Of a stretch of 64,000 bases of DNA, positions 6,518 to 15,030 are shown one piece after another. The translations under genes and the position numbers were made by a program. Source of the stretch: Tabrizicola fusiformis (GTDB lineage Bacteria; Pseudomonadota; Alphaproteobacteria; Rhodobacterales; Rhodobacteraceae); NCBI RefSeq assembly GCF_013328815.1, contig NZ_JABUHN010000010.1, positions 62,001 to 126,000 of the forward strand. Direction: 5' to 3'. The notes under the pieces are model-generated. The model saw nothing but the letters and a program-made list of their open reading frames with translations, made no database searches and was not told the DNA's origin. The first letter of the stretch is position 1; each line of letters starts with the position of its first letter.

Positions 6518-8134
6518 ATGGAACGCCTTTACCTATTCGACACCACGCTGCGCGACGGGCAGCAGACGCAGGGCGTGCAGTTCTCGGCCGCCGAAAAGCG
6601 CCAGATCGCCCTGGCGCTGGATGCGCTTGGCGTCGATTATGTCGAGGGCGGCTGGCCCGGCGCCAACCCCACCGACAGCGAGTTCTTTGCCGAGGCGCCG
6701 CCCTTGCGCGCCACGATGACCGCCTTCGGTATGACGAAACGGGTGGGCCGCTCTGCCGAGAATGACGATGTTCTGGCGGCGGTCCTCAATGCCGAAACGC
6801 CCGCCGTCTGTCTTGTCGGCAAGACGCATGAATTTCACGTCACCACCGCCCTTGGCGTGACCCTTGAGGAAAACCGCGAGGCGATCCGCGCCTCCATCGC
6901 CCATCTGGTCGCCAAGGGCCGCGAGGCGATGCTGGATGCCGAGCATTTCTTTGACGGCTACCGCGCCAATCCCGGCTATGCGCTGGATTGCCTGCGCGCC
7001 GCGCTGGATGAGGGTGCCCGCTGGGTGGTCCTGTGCGACACTAACGGCGGCACGCTGCCCTCTGAAGTGGGCCGCGTGGTGGCGGAGGTGATTGCCTCGG
7101 GTATTCCGGGCGACCGGCTGGGCATCCATTGCCATGACGACACCGGCAATGCCGTGGCCAATTCGCTGGCGGCGGTCGAGGCGGGATGCCGGCAGGTGCA
7201 GGGCACGCTGAATGGCTTGGGCGAACGCTGCGGCAATGCCAATCTGGTGACGCTGATCCCGACGCTTCTGCTGAAAGAACCCTATGCCAGCCGGTTTGAC
7301 ACCGGCGTCAGCCATCACGCGCTGGCAGGGCTCTTGAAAACCAGCCGGATGCTGGACGATATCCTGAACCGCGTGCCGTTGCGGGCGGCGCCTTATGTCG
7401 GCGCCAGCGCCTTTGCCCATAAGGCGGGCCTTCATGCCAGCGCGATCCTGAAAGACCCGACCACCTACGAACATATCCCGCCCGAGGCGGTCGGCAATGC
7501 CCGCGTCATCCCGATGAGCAATCAGGCCGGGCAATCGAACCTGCGCGCAAGGCTCGCCAGCGCGGGCATCGAGGTGGAGCCGAAGGACCCCCGCCTTGGC
7601 CGCATCCTTGAAATCATCAAGGAGCGCGAGGATCAGGGTTACGCCTATGACGGCGCTCAGGCCAGCTTTGAACTTTTGGCGCGGCGGGAACTGGGGCTTT
7701 GCCCGGACTTCTTCGAGGTCAAGCGCTACCGCGTCACGGTGGAACGCCGCAAGAACAAGTATGACCGGATGATCAGCCTGTCCGAAGCAGTGGTCGTGGT
7801 GAAAATCGGTGACCGCAAGATGATGTCGGTCAGCGACAGCATGGACGAAACCGGCGGCGACCGTGGCCCGGTCAACGCGCTGGCCAAGGCGCTGGCCAAG
7901 GATCTCGGCCCCTATCAGACCTGCATCGACGATATGAAACTGGTGGATTTCAAGGTGCGCATCACCAATGGCGGCACCGAAGCGGTGACGCGGGTCATCA
8001 TCGACAGCGAAGACGGGCAGGGCCGCCGCTGGTCCACCGTCGGCGTGTCGCCCAACATCGTGGATGCCAGTTTTGAGGCGCTGCTGGATGCCATCACCTG
8101 GAAACTGATCCGCGACATTGGTGCCCCGGCATGA
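6518..8134 (+). CDS. cimA: (R)-citramalate synthase
   Basis: A 538-residue enzyme of the isopropylmalate synthase family that joins pyruvate and acetyl-CoA to citramalate, the first step of the threonine-independent route to isoleucine. The HMGL-like barrel shows DTTLRDGQQTQG at residues 8-19, the metal-binding HCHDDTGNAVAN and NGLGERCGNAN. The C-terminal LeuA-type regulatory domain follows from about residue 390 and ends in DAITWKLIRD. The length and YVEGGWPGANPTD favour the long citramalate synthase type over 2-isopropylmalate synthase. It is coupled to cysS upstream and overlaps the next gene by ATGA. Confidence 0.92.
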   Translation: MERLYLFDTTLRDGQQTQGVQFSAAEKRQIALALDALGVDYVEGGWPGANPTDSEFFAEAPPLRATMTAFGMTKRVGRSAENDDVLAAVLNAETPAVCLVGKTHEFHVTTALGVTLEENREAIRASIAHLVAKGREAMLDAEHFFDGYRANPGYALDCLRAALDEGARWVVLCDTNGGTLPSEVGRVVAEVIASGIPGDRLGIHCHDDTGNAVANSLAAVEAGCRQVQGTLNGLGERCGNANLVTLIPTLLLKEPYASRFDTGVSHHALAGLLKTSRMLDDILNRVPLRAAPYVGASAFAHKAGLHASAILKDPTTYEHIPPEAVGNARVIPMSNQAGQSNLRARLASAGIEVEPKDPRLGRILEIIKEREDQGYAYDGAQASFELLARRELGLCPDFFEVKRYRVTVERRKNKYDRMISLSEAVVVVKIGDRKMMSVSDSMDETGGDRGPVNALAKALAKDLGPYQTCIDDMKLVDFKVRITNGGTEAVTRVIIDSEDGQGRRWSTVGVSPNIVDASFEALLDAITWKLIRDIGAPA

Positions 8135-8910
8135 CATGGACCGCGCCCGGATGGCAGGACTGCGCCGATCTGGTGCAGAAGGGCGACCCCGACCGTTTCG
8201 CGGCGCTGATGGCGGCGCGGCCGCCGGCGCGTCCGGCGCTGGCGGTGCTTTATGCCTACAATCTGGAACTGGCCCGCGCGCCCTGGGCCAGCAAGGAACC
8301 GATGATCGCCGAAATGCGGCTGCAATGGTGGGTCGATGTGGTCGCCGAACCCACGCCCCGCGCCCATGAGGTGGCCGGTCCGCTTCATGCCCTGATCCGC
8401 GATTGTGCGCTGCCGGTGGCGGCCTTGCAGGCCATGGCCGAGGCCCGTCGCTGGGATGTCTGGAGCGAGGCTTTTGCCGATCCGGCGGCGTTTCAGAGCT
8501 ATCTCGACGCCACATCAGGCGCGCTGATGGCGTTGTCTGTGCAGGCGCTGGGGGGCGATGCTGCGGCGGTCGCTGTGGCGCGGCAATTCGGCGCCGCCGC
8601 CGGGCTGGCCGGGTTCCTGCGCGCGGTTCCGGCACTTGAAGCGCGGGGGCGGCTGCCGCTGGTGGACGGTCGGCCTGCTGCGGTGCAGGCGCTGGCCCGG
8701 GCGGGGCTGTTGCAACTTCACGCCGCAAGGCAAGGCCGGGCGGCGCTGCGCGGGCTGCCACAAGAGGCGCTGCTGGCCGGTTGGCAGACTGAGAGCCTGC
8801 TGCGGCTCGCGGCAAGCGACCCAATGGCCGTCGCCGAAGACCGACTGACCCTGTCCGAGTTCCGCCGCCGCGGCTCCCTGCTCTGGCAGGCGCTCAGCGG
8901 CCGCTGGTAA
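8131..8910 (+). CDS. squalene/phytoene synthase-fold protein (NDUFAF6-like)
   Basis: A 259-residue all-helical protein related to squalene and phytoene synthases. The recognisable block is PALAVLYAYNLELAR followed by MIAEMRLQWWVDVV, as in the NDUFAF6 group that assists respiratory complex I assembly. The aspartate-rich DxxxD substrate motifs of true prenyl synthases are not evident, so a catalytic role in carotenoid synthesis is unlikely. The start overlaps the cimA stop by four bases, implying translational coupling. A complex I assembly role is inferred only from the family. Confidence 0.75.
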   Translation: MTWTAPGWQDCADLVQKGDPDRFAALMAARPPARPALAVLYAYNLELARAPWASKEPMIAEMRLQWWVDVVAEPTPRAHEVAGPLHALIRDCALPVAALQAMAEARRWDVWSEAFADPAAFQSYLDATSGALMALSVQALGGDAAAVAVARQFGAAAGLAGFLRAVPALEARGRLPLVDGRPAAVQALARAGLLQLHAARQGRAALRGLPQEALLAGWQTESLLRLAASDPMAVAEDRLTLSEFRRRGSLLWQALSGRW

Positions 8911-8934
8911 TCCGCGCCCTTTTCATCTGTCTGA

Positions 8935-8972
8935 AAATATCCCACGGGGGTCCGGGGGTGTGAAACCCCCGG
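8935..8972. repeat. dispersed GC palindrome ending in ATATTT, copy B
   Basis: On the minus strand the element reads CCGGGGGTTTCACACCCCCGG followed by ACCCCCGTGGGATATTTT; only the arms CCGGGGG and CCCCCGG form the hairpin. It lies between convergent genes and is nearly identical over about 37 bases to the copy upstream of rplM. Confidence 0.75.
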
Positions 8973-9006
8973 TCCGACCCCGGCCAAAAGCGCAACGCCA
9001 GGGATT

Positions 9007-10215
9007 CTAGCGCGTTTCCTTCGGCCGCAGCATCAGCCAGATCAGCGCGCCCCCAGCGAGGATCAGGAACGGCGTCATCGCCAGGTTCACCGCCTGCCAG
9101 CCCGCCTGCACCGATCCGCCGGAACAGTTCATCAACCCACCCGACGACAGGCTGGCCAGCGTCACCCCGCCGAACACGATCAGGTCGTTCAGCCCCTGCA
9201 ACCGGCCACGCTCTTCGGGCGCCTGCGCTGCGGTCAGCATCGCCGTGGCGCCGATGAAGCCGAAGTTCCAGCCGATCCCCAACAGGATCAGCGCGAGATA
9301 GAAATTCTCCAGATCAACCCCGGCCAGCGCCACCCCTCCGGCTCCTGCCAGAATGAAGAGGCCGATCGCCACCACCCGCTCGGCCCCCAGCCGGGCAATC
9401 ACATGGCCGGTAATGAAGGACGGCGCATACATGGCCAGCACATGGCCCGTCACGATATTGGCCGCATCCGAGGTCTGGAACCCGCAGCCCACCACCGCCA
9501 GCGGCGAAGAGGTCATCACCAGATTCATCAGCGCATAAGAGACCGTGGCGCAGATCATCGCCACCGCGATCACCGGGGTTTTGATCAGTTCCATCCGGCT
9601 GCGGCCCTGAGCGGCGCCGGGCGCTGGCGGGCGCGGCTTGGGGATTTTCAGCCAGATGAACAGCAGCACACCGACCGCATTCAGCGCGACCACCGCCAGA
9701 TAGCTGCCAAGGAAGGGCACCACCATCGCCTCGGCGGTCGCCTTCACCAGTTGCGGGCCGAAGACGGCCGACAGCAGCCCCCCCGCCATCACCCAGGAAA
9801 TCGCCTTGGGCCGGAAGGCGGGGCTTGCGGTATCGGCGGCGGCAAAGCGGTAAAAGCCCTGCGCGCTCATATAGATGCCGGTAAACAACCCGCCCAGCAC
9901 GAACAGCCAGAAACTGGACCACAACAGCCCCAGCGCCCCCAGCAGCGCCCCGGTGGCGCCGCCCATGGCCCCCACCACGAAACCCGCCTGCCGCCCGAAC
10001 CGCGTCATGAAGGCGGAAATCGGCGTCGCGGTCAGCATCGAGCCCAGAACGGCCGCCGAGATTGGCAGCGTCGCCCAGCAGGGGTTGGGCGCCAATGACT
10101 GGCCTGCAAGACCGGCAATGGTGAAGATGATGGGCATCTGCGCCCCCAGCACCGCCTGCGCGGCAACAAGGACCAGAACATTGCGGCGGGCGAGGCGGTC
10201 GTCTACGTCTTGCAT
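9007..10215 (-). CDS. MFS transporter
   Basis: A 402-residue inner-membrane protein with about twelve hydrophobic helices, of the major facilitator superfamily. Helix 1 contains VLVAAQAVLGAQMPIIF, and the helix 2-3 loop carries the MFS-type basic motif TRFGRQAGFVVG. A central cytoplasmic loop rich in Pro and Arg (KIPKPRPPAPG) separates the halves. The C-terminal half contains ATAMLTAAQAPEERGRLQGL, a second positively charged loop. Substrate is unknown. The start is the ATG of MQDVDDRLARRN; the frame is open much further upstream, but that part overlaps the divergent glycosylase gene and is not conserved-looking. Confidence 0.85.
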   Translation of the reverse strand: MQDVDDRLARRNVLVLVAAQAVLGAQMPIIFTIAGLAGQSLAPNPCWATLPISAAVLGSMLTATPISAFMTRFGRQAGFVVGAMGGATGALLGALGLLWSSFWLFVLGGLFTGIYMSAQGFYRFAAADTASPAFRPKAISWVMAGGLLSAVFGPQLVKATAEAMVVPFLGSYLAVVALNAVGVLLFIWLKIPKPRPPAPGAAQGRSRMELIKTPVIAVAMICATVSYALMNLVMTSSPLAVVGCGFQTSDAANIVTGHVLAMYAPSFITGHVIARLGAERVVAIGLFILAGAGGVALAGVDLENFYLALILLGIGWNFGFIGATAMLTAAQAPEERGRLQGLNDLIVFGGVTLASLSSGGLMNCSGGSVQAGWQAVNLAMTPFLILAGGALIWLMLRPKETR

Positions 10216-10270
10216 GATGCGCAAGGCGTAGACCCACGCCCGCAGGGCAGCAAGGGCAAAAGAGGAAACC

Positions 10271-10900
10271 ATGTTCGGACGGATCATACAGACCGATGCC
10301 TGCGTGGCCGAAGGCGCCGCATGGCTGGCCGGGCAGGATGCCCGGTTTGCCGCGGCGCTGGCGCTGACCGGGCCCTTGCCGCTGCGCCGGCAGGAAGACG
10401 GCTTCACCGCGCTTCTCGATGCCATCGTCGGCCAGCAGGTTTCCGTCGCTTCGGCCGATGCGATCTGGAAACGGCTTGAGGCGGCGGGGCTGACCGGACA
10501 GGACGCCATGGCGGCAGCCAGCGACGAAGACCTGCGCGCGGCGGGCCTTTCCCGGCAGAAGGCCCGCTATGGCAGGGCGCTGGCGCAATCGGGCATCGAC
10601 TTTGCCGCGCTGCGCGACATGCCCGATGCGCAGGTGGTCAAGGTGCTGACGGCGGTGCCCGGCATCGGCCTCTGGACCGCCGAGATTTATGCGATGTTCG
10701 CGCTGGGGCGAGCCGATGTCTTCGCCCCCGGTGATCTTGCCCTGCAAGAGGGGGCGCGGCACCTCTTCGGTCTGCCCGACCGGCCCACCGAACGCGCCCT
10801 GCGCACCATGGCCGAAGACTGGAGCCCCTGGCGTGCCGTTGCGGCGCGTGCGCTTTGGGCCTACTACCGGGTGATCCGGTCAAGAGAGGGCATCCGATGA
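10271..10900 (+). CDS. DNA-3-methyladenine glycosylase II (HhH-GPD family)
   Basis: A 209-residue base-excision repair enzyme that removes alkylated purines. The helix-hairpin-helix is VPGIGLWTAEIYAMF, and the catalytic aspartate follows in FAPGDLAL. The conserved DAIVGQQVSVASADAIW helix is present near residue 50. It lacks the N-terminal beta domain of E. coli AlkA and resembles the short bacterial and archaeal AlkA type. It starts after AGAGGAAA and overlaps the next gene by ATGA. Confidence 0.9.
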   Translation: MFGRIIQTDACVAEGAAWLAGQDARFAAALALTGPLPLRRQEDGFTALLDAIVGQQVSVASADAIWKRLEAAGLTGQDAMAAASDEDLRAAGLSRQKARYGRALAQSGIDFAALRDMPDAQVVKVLTAVPGIGLWTAEIYAMFALGRADVFAPGDLALQEGARHLFGLPDRPTERALRTMAEDWSPWRAVAARALWAYYRVIRSREGIR

Positions 10901-11556
10901 CGCGAGAACTGAAATTCGGCCGCAAAGCCGCCCGCTCGGGCAAGACGCGCAGCCTTGTGGTGTTCCTGCACGGCTATGGCGCCGATGGGGCCGACCTTCT
11001 GGGTCTGGCCGATCCCTTGGCGCCGCACCTGCCCGATACGGTCTTTGTCGCCCCCGACGCGCCCGAGCCCTGTGCCGGCAACCCGATGGGGCGGCAATGG
11101 TTCGGCATCCCCTGGATGGACGGCACGCCCGAGGAAGAGGCCAAGGCCGGGGGGGCCCGTTCGGCCGAAGACCTCAACGCCTTCCTTGACGCCCGCCTTG
11201 TGGCCGAGGGCCTTGGCCCCGAGGCGCTGGCGCTGGTCGGTTTTTCGCAGGGCGCGATGATGAGCCTGCATGTCGCCCCCCGCCGCGCCCCGGCCGTGGC
11301 AGCGGTGGTGGCGATTTCCGGCCGGCTGCTTGCCCCGGAATTGTTGGGCGAGGTGAAAACCCGCCCGCCGGTCATGCTGATCCATGGCGACCGTGACCCG
11401 GTGGTGCCCTTTGCCGAAATGGACCGCGCCGCCGAGGCGCTGGCGGCGGCGGGGTTCGACGTCTACGGCCATATCATGGAAGGCACGCCGCATGGCATCG
11501 CGCCGGATGGGTTGAGCGTGACTATGCAGTTCCTGAAAGAACAGCTTCCGGGCTGA
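10897..11556 (+). CDS. phospholipase/carboxylesterase family alpha/beta hydrolase
   Basis: A 219-residue serine hydrolase of the carboxylesterase/acyl-protein thioesterase family. The oxyanion strand is VVFLHGYGADG, the nucleophile serine sits in GFSQGAM, the aspartate in HGDRDPVVPF and the histidine in GTPHGI. RQWFGIPWMDG is the family lid region. It has no signal peptide and should be cytosolic. It is translationally coupled to the glycosylase upstream, though a functional link is not evident. Confidence 0.88.
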   Translation: MTRELKFGRKAARSGKTRSLVVFLHGYGADGADLLGLADPLAPHLPDTVFVAPDAPEPCAGNPMGRQWFGIPWMDGTPEEEAKAGGARSAEDLNAFLDARLVAEGLGPEALALVGFSQGAMMSLHVAPRRAPAVAAVVAISGRLLAPELLGEVKTRPPVMLIHGDRDPVVPFAEMDRAAEALAAAGFDVYGHIMEGTPHGIAPDGLSVTMQFLKEQLPG

Positions 11557-11574
11557 ACCCCGGGGCCGGGCGCG

Positions 11575-11597
11575 AAAAATTTTCGGCGAAAATTTTT
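11575..11597. terminator. bidirectional terminator between the esterase gene and kdsA
   Basis: A near-perfect palindrome with arms AAAAATTTTCG and CGAAAATTTTT around one central base. A/T runs at both ends make a U-tract on either strand, suiting two convergent genes. Confidence 0.7.
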
Positions 11598-11619
11598 CCT
11601 GCCGCCCCCCGGAGGCGTG

Positions 11620-12450
11620 TCACACCCGCAGCGGATTGGCCTTGGCCAGCCGGTCGAAACCCATCAGGCTGTCGATCAGCGCGGGCATGTCATGCAGGCG
11701 GATCATGTTCGGCCCGTCTGACGGCGCCTTGTCCGGGTCTTGGTGGGTTTCAAGGAAAACCCCGGCAATGCCCAGCGACACCGCAGCCCGCGCCAGCACC
11801 GGCGCAAACTCGCGCTGCCCACCCGAACTGTCGCCAAGGCCCCCAGGGAAGGCCACGGCATGGGTGGCATCCATGATCACCGGATAGCCGGTGCGCGCCA
11901 TGATCGGCAGGCTGCGCATATCGGCCACAAGGCCGTTATAGCCAAAGGTGGTGCCCCGCTCGGTCAGCATGATTTTTTCATTGCCGGTCGAGGCGATCTT
12001 TTCGGCGACATTGGCCATGCCATAGGGGTCCAGAAACTGGCCCTTCTTCACATTCACCACCGCGCCGGTGCGGCCCGCAGCCAGCAGAAGGTCGGTCTGA
12101 CGGCAGAGAAGGGCCGGGATTTGCAGCACATCCACTACTGAGGCCACTTCGGCGGCCTGTTCCGGCTCGTGGAAATCGGTCAGCACCGGCATTCCCATAG
12201 CCTTGACGGCCGCCAGCACCTTGAGGCCCGCCTCCATCCCCATGCCGCGCTTGCCCTTGAGGCTGGTTCGGTTGGCCTTGTCATAGCTGGCCTTGAACAC
12301 ATATTGCGCGCCGGCCTTGGCACAGGCTTCGGCCAGAACGCCTGCGATCATCTGGGCATGGTCCAGGCTTTCCAACTGGCAGGGCCCCGCGATCACCAGA
12401 AGGGGGCGGTCATTGCCGGCGGTCAGGCCGCCGATGGATACGTCTTTCAT
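11620..12450 (-). CDS. kdsA: 3-deoxy-8-phosphooctulonate synthase (Kdo-8-phosphate synthase)
   Basis: A 276-residue aldolase that condenses phosphoenolpyruvate with arabinose-5-phosphate to Kdo-8-phosphate, needed for lipid A core and for Kdo-linked capsules. Family motifs include VIAGPCQLES, FKASYDKANRTS, VLTDFHEPEQA, QIPALLCRQTDLL, NVKKGQFLDP and DATHAVAFPGG. The start is the ATG seven bases after the kpsE stop, with GAGG upstream; a GTG two codons earlier is possible. Lying directly downstream of capsule export genes, it probably also feeds Kdo to the capsule linker. Confidence 0.95.
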   Translation of the reverse strand: MKDVSIGGLTAGNDRPLLVIAGPCQLESLDHAQMIAGVLAEACAKAGAQYVFKASYDKANRTSLKGKRGMGMEAGLKVLAAVKAMGMPVLTDFHEPEQAAEVASVVDVLQIPALLCRQTDLLLAAGRTGAVVNVKKGQFLDPYGMANVAEKIASTGNEKIMLTERGTTFGYNGLVADMRSLPIMARTGYPVIMDATHAVAFPGGLGDSSGGQREFAPVLARAAVSLGIAGVFLETHQDPDKAPSDGPNMIRLHDMPALIDSLMGFDRLAKANPLRV

Positions 12451-12457
12451 TGTCACC

Positions 12458-14230
12458 TCAGGCCGTGACCTGCTCGCGCAGGATCGCCACTGTCATCGAG
12501 ATCATCAGATAGACCCCGGTAAAGATCAGCAGCACCACCAGCGTGTTTTCAAAGGCACGCGGATAAGAGGCTTCGTCCGGGGCCACCGGAGCGACCGAGA
12601 TGGCAAGATAGCGGGTCTGGCGGTTGGCTTCCACCCGTGAAGATTCCATCGCCTGCAAGGACGAGGCCAAGAGCATCTGCCGGGTCTGCACATCGGCCTG
12701 CGCCATGAGGAGTTCGCTTTGAATCTTGGCCACCGACAGGCCCGAGGCGCTGTCTTCGGTCAGCTTGGCGCGCAGCTTGCCGATTTCTTCTTCCAGCGTG
12801 GCGATGCGGCGTTTCAGCGGTTCCATACGGGCGGCATTCGGGCTTTCGTTCGATTCCATCTGTGCCAGCGACAGTTTGTCTTGCGTCAACTGGCCCTCAA
12901 GCTGGCCGATCTGGCCGGTGATCAGCGAGACCTCGACCTCCGAGGAAATGGTCTTGAACCGTTCCTGCAACTCGACCACGCGGCGGTTGGCATCGGCCAG
13001 TTTGGCCTCGGCCTCGTCATAGGCTTCCTGCGCGCCTTTCATCTGGTCGTCGCGCAGGCGCAGCGTCATCTGATCGACCTGCTCTTCGGCATAGCCGATC
13101 AGCGCCTCGGCAAACTCCACCGCCTTTTGCGGATCGGCGGCCATCGTCTCCATCTGGATGACGCCTTCGGTCGGGTCATATGAGATTTTCACCGTCTTGC
13201 GGTAAAGCCGGTAGACATCCCCCTCCGAGGCATCGGGTGCGATGCGCTGGATCGGGTCGATTTCGGGGGCCGAGAAATGCGCGCGATAGCCGTTGTCGGC
13301 CTCAAGCCGGGTCATGGCGACCTGACTTTGCAGATAGCCCTGCACCGCGATGCTGTCCTGAGACGAGGCCATGGGCGTGCCGCGCAACAGGCTGGTCATG
13401 CCCGCCGCCGCCGCCGGTTCGGCCTGCTGGATGACGAAGGCGGTCTTGGCCGAATAAAGCGGCGTGGCGATGGTGTAATAATAGATCCCGGCAAGGATCG
13501 TCGGCAGGATCACAAAGATGAACAGCCGCGCCATCAAGAGCGCCGAACGGCGGCGGCGGCGGCGGGCAATGTCGCGCTGAATGCGGCCAACCTCGGCGAT
13601 ATGGGCCTGTTCGGCCCGCAATTCGGGCGAGGGCAGTTGTGCAGCCTTGATCGTCTGCGGCAGTTGCATCCCGCCCTGTCCGCCCGGCGTCACGGTCAGC
13701 GCCCGCGAGCCGCCCGGCGGCAGGCCGTCGCCGCCGCCCCCTGCGCTTGTCACAAGGTCCAGCACCGCGTTGCTTTGGAACGGGTCAATGCCGCGGGCGC
13801 GCAACAGGCGCACCGCGTCGAAATCCGAGGTTGCGGGCAGTTCGTGCTTTTGCGCCAGACGGCGGGCCATGCGCAACTGGCGCCCGGTCAGCCCCTCGCG
13901 CCGGATGGCGTCGATTTCCATCGGCGCAGCTTCGGGCGAGCCGGGGGGAACCATGGCGGTCCCGGTTGGCGCAGCATTCTGCGGCGCGCGGGCGGCGGTG
14001 GGGAAGGGGCCGGCGCCAAAGCCGTCCTCCTCGGCCCCGGGCTGAAACGCATCATCGCCGATCACCGGCTGCGGGCGCGGCGCGGGCGCGGCGGCGGGAC
14101 GGGGCGGAACCTCGGTCACGGGAAGGCGGGGGGGCGCGGCGGCGGCAACGGGAGCCGCCACGGGCGCCGCCGGAGCCGGTGCAACAGGGTCGGGACGGCG
14201 GGTGCGGAACCGATTAACTTTGAGCTTCAT
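12458..14230 (-). CDS. kpsE: capsule polysaccharide export inner-membrane protein, KpsE/BexC/RkpR type
   Basis: A 590-residue PCP-3 family protein that links the ABC exporter to the periplasmic and outer-membrane channel. It has an unusual N-terminal cytoplasmic extension of about 220 residues, first very rich in Pro and Ala, then basic (RRRRRRSALLMARLF). The first membrane helix is LFIFVILPTILAGIYYYTI, followed by a periplasmic domain with long coiled coils (DEAEAKLADANRRVVELQE and ARMEPLKRRIATLEEEIGK), and a final helix LVVLLIFTGVYLMISM. The start overlaps the kpsT stop; an ATG two codons upstream is an alternative. The long N-terminal extension is absent from E. coli KpsE. Confidence 0.85.
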   Translation of the reverse strand: MKLKVNRFRTRRPDPVAPAPAAPVAAPVAAAAPPRLPVTEVPPRPAAAPAPRPQPVIGDDAFQPGAEEDGFGAGPFPTAARAPQNAAPTGTAMVPPGSPEAAPMEIDAIRREGLTGRQLRMARRLAQKHELPATSDFDAVRLLRARGIDPFQSNAVLDLVTSAGGGGDGLPPGGSRALTVTPGGQGGMQLPQTIKAAQLPSPELRAEQAHIAEVGRIQRDIARRRRRRSALLMARLFIFVILPTILAGIYYYTIATPLYSAKTAFVIQQAEPAAAAGMTSLLRGTPMASSQDSIAVQGYLQSQVAMTRLEADNGYRAHFSAPEIDPIQRIAPDASEGDVYRLYRKTVKISYDPTEGVIQMETMAADPQKAVEFAEALIGYAEEQVDQMTLRLRDDQMKGAQEAYDEAEAKLADANRRVVELQERFKTISSEVEVSLITGQIGQLEGQLTQDKLSLAQMESNESPNAARMEPLKRRIATLEEEIGKLRAKLTEDSASGLSVAKIQSELLMAQADVQTRQMLLASSLQAMESSRVEANRQTRYLAISVAPVAPDEASYPRAFENTLVVLLIFTGVYLMISMTVAILREQVTA

Positions 14231-14873
14231 AGTCATAAAGCCGCTTCGCCTCTTCCAGAGTGTCGAACATATACAACTGGCCATTGCGCAGCACGGCTGC
14301 GGAACGGCAGAATTTTTCCAGCGTGGCCGCCTGATGCGACACGATGATCACCGTGGCATTCTTGAGCCGCTGCCGCAGAACCTGCCCGGCCTTGCGGTTG
14401 AACTCGACATCGGTCGAGGAGGGCATCCCCTCGTCAATCAGATAGATGTCGAATTCCAGCGCCAGCATCAGCGCAAAGGAAAACCGCGACCGCATCCCCG
14501 AGGAATATTTGCCGATCGGCAGGTCGAAATAATCGTCCAGCGCGCAGAGCCAGCGGCAGAAGCTTTCGACATAATCGGGGTCAAGGCCATAGAGCCGCGC
14601 GATATAGCGGCTGTTTTCGGTGGCCGAATGCTTGGCGGTGATGCCGCCCATGAAGCCCAGCGGAAAGGAAATGCGCGAGGTGCGGATCACCCGCCCCTCA
14701 TCCGGCTTTTCAAGGCCCGCCATCATGTTGATCACGGTGGTCTTGCCGGTGCCGTTTTTGGCGAGGATGCCCAGCGAATTGCCCAGCTCCACCTTGAACG
14801 AGGCGCGGTCGAGGATGACTTTGCGCGTCCGCCCGGTCCAGAAGGATTTGCTGACGTCTTCGAACGCGATCAT
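14214..14873 (-). CDS. kpsT: capsule polysaccharide ABC transporter ATPase, KpsT type
   Basis: A 219-residue ATPase that powers export of polysaccharide across the inner membrane. The Walker A motif is AKNGTGKTT, the signature is the KpsT-type YSSGMRSRFSFAL in place of LSGGQ, Walker B is IYLIDEGM and the switch histidine is in VIIVSHQ. IVSHQAATLEKFC is typical of the family. The partner permease KpsM is not next to it, so the exporter must be completed by a gene elsewhere. The gene order kpsT-kpsE-kdsA suggests one transcript. Confidence 0.92.
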   Translation of the reverse strand: MIAFEDVSKSFWTGRTRKVILDRASFKVELGNSLGILAKNGTGKTTVINMMAGLEKPDEGRVIRTSRISFPLGFMGGITAKHSATENSRYIARLYGLDPDYVESFCRWLCALDDYFDLPIGKYSSGMRSRFSFALMLALEFDIYLIDEGMPSSTDVEFNRKAGQVLRQRLKNATVIIVSHQAATLEKFCRSAAVLRNGQLYMFDTLEEAKRLYDYEAQS

Positions 14874-15030
14874 CCCTGCCTCTTGCCCCGTCCTGCCCTG
14901 GATAGCGGAGTGTCCTTAACGACCCGTTTCATCCGCCGGGTTCCTGACCTCTTGCGATACCGTGCTATTGGGGCACGATTATGTCGTCATCGCAGTTTGA
15001 TTGACAATGGGCTGCGGGCGGCGAAATTGT

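Noticed and set aside
14874-15030. RNA gene between kpsT and nhaA
   Set aside because: Short region with no tRNA-like fold or conserved structure seen; probably the kpsT promoter and the nhaA 3' end.
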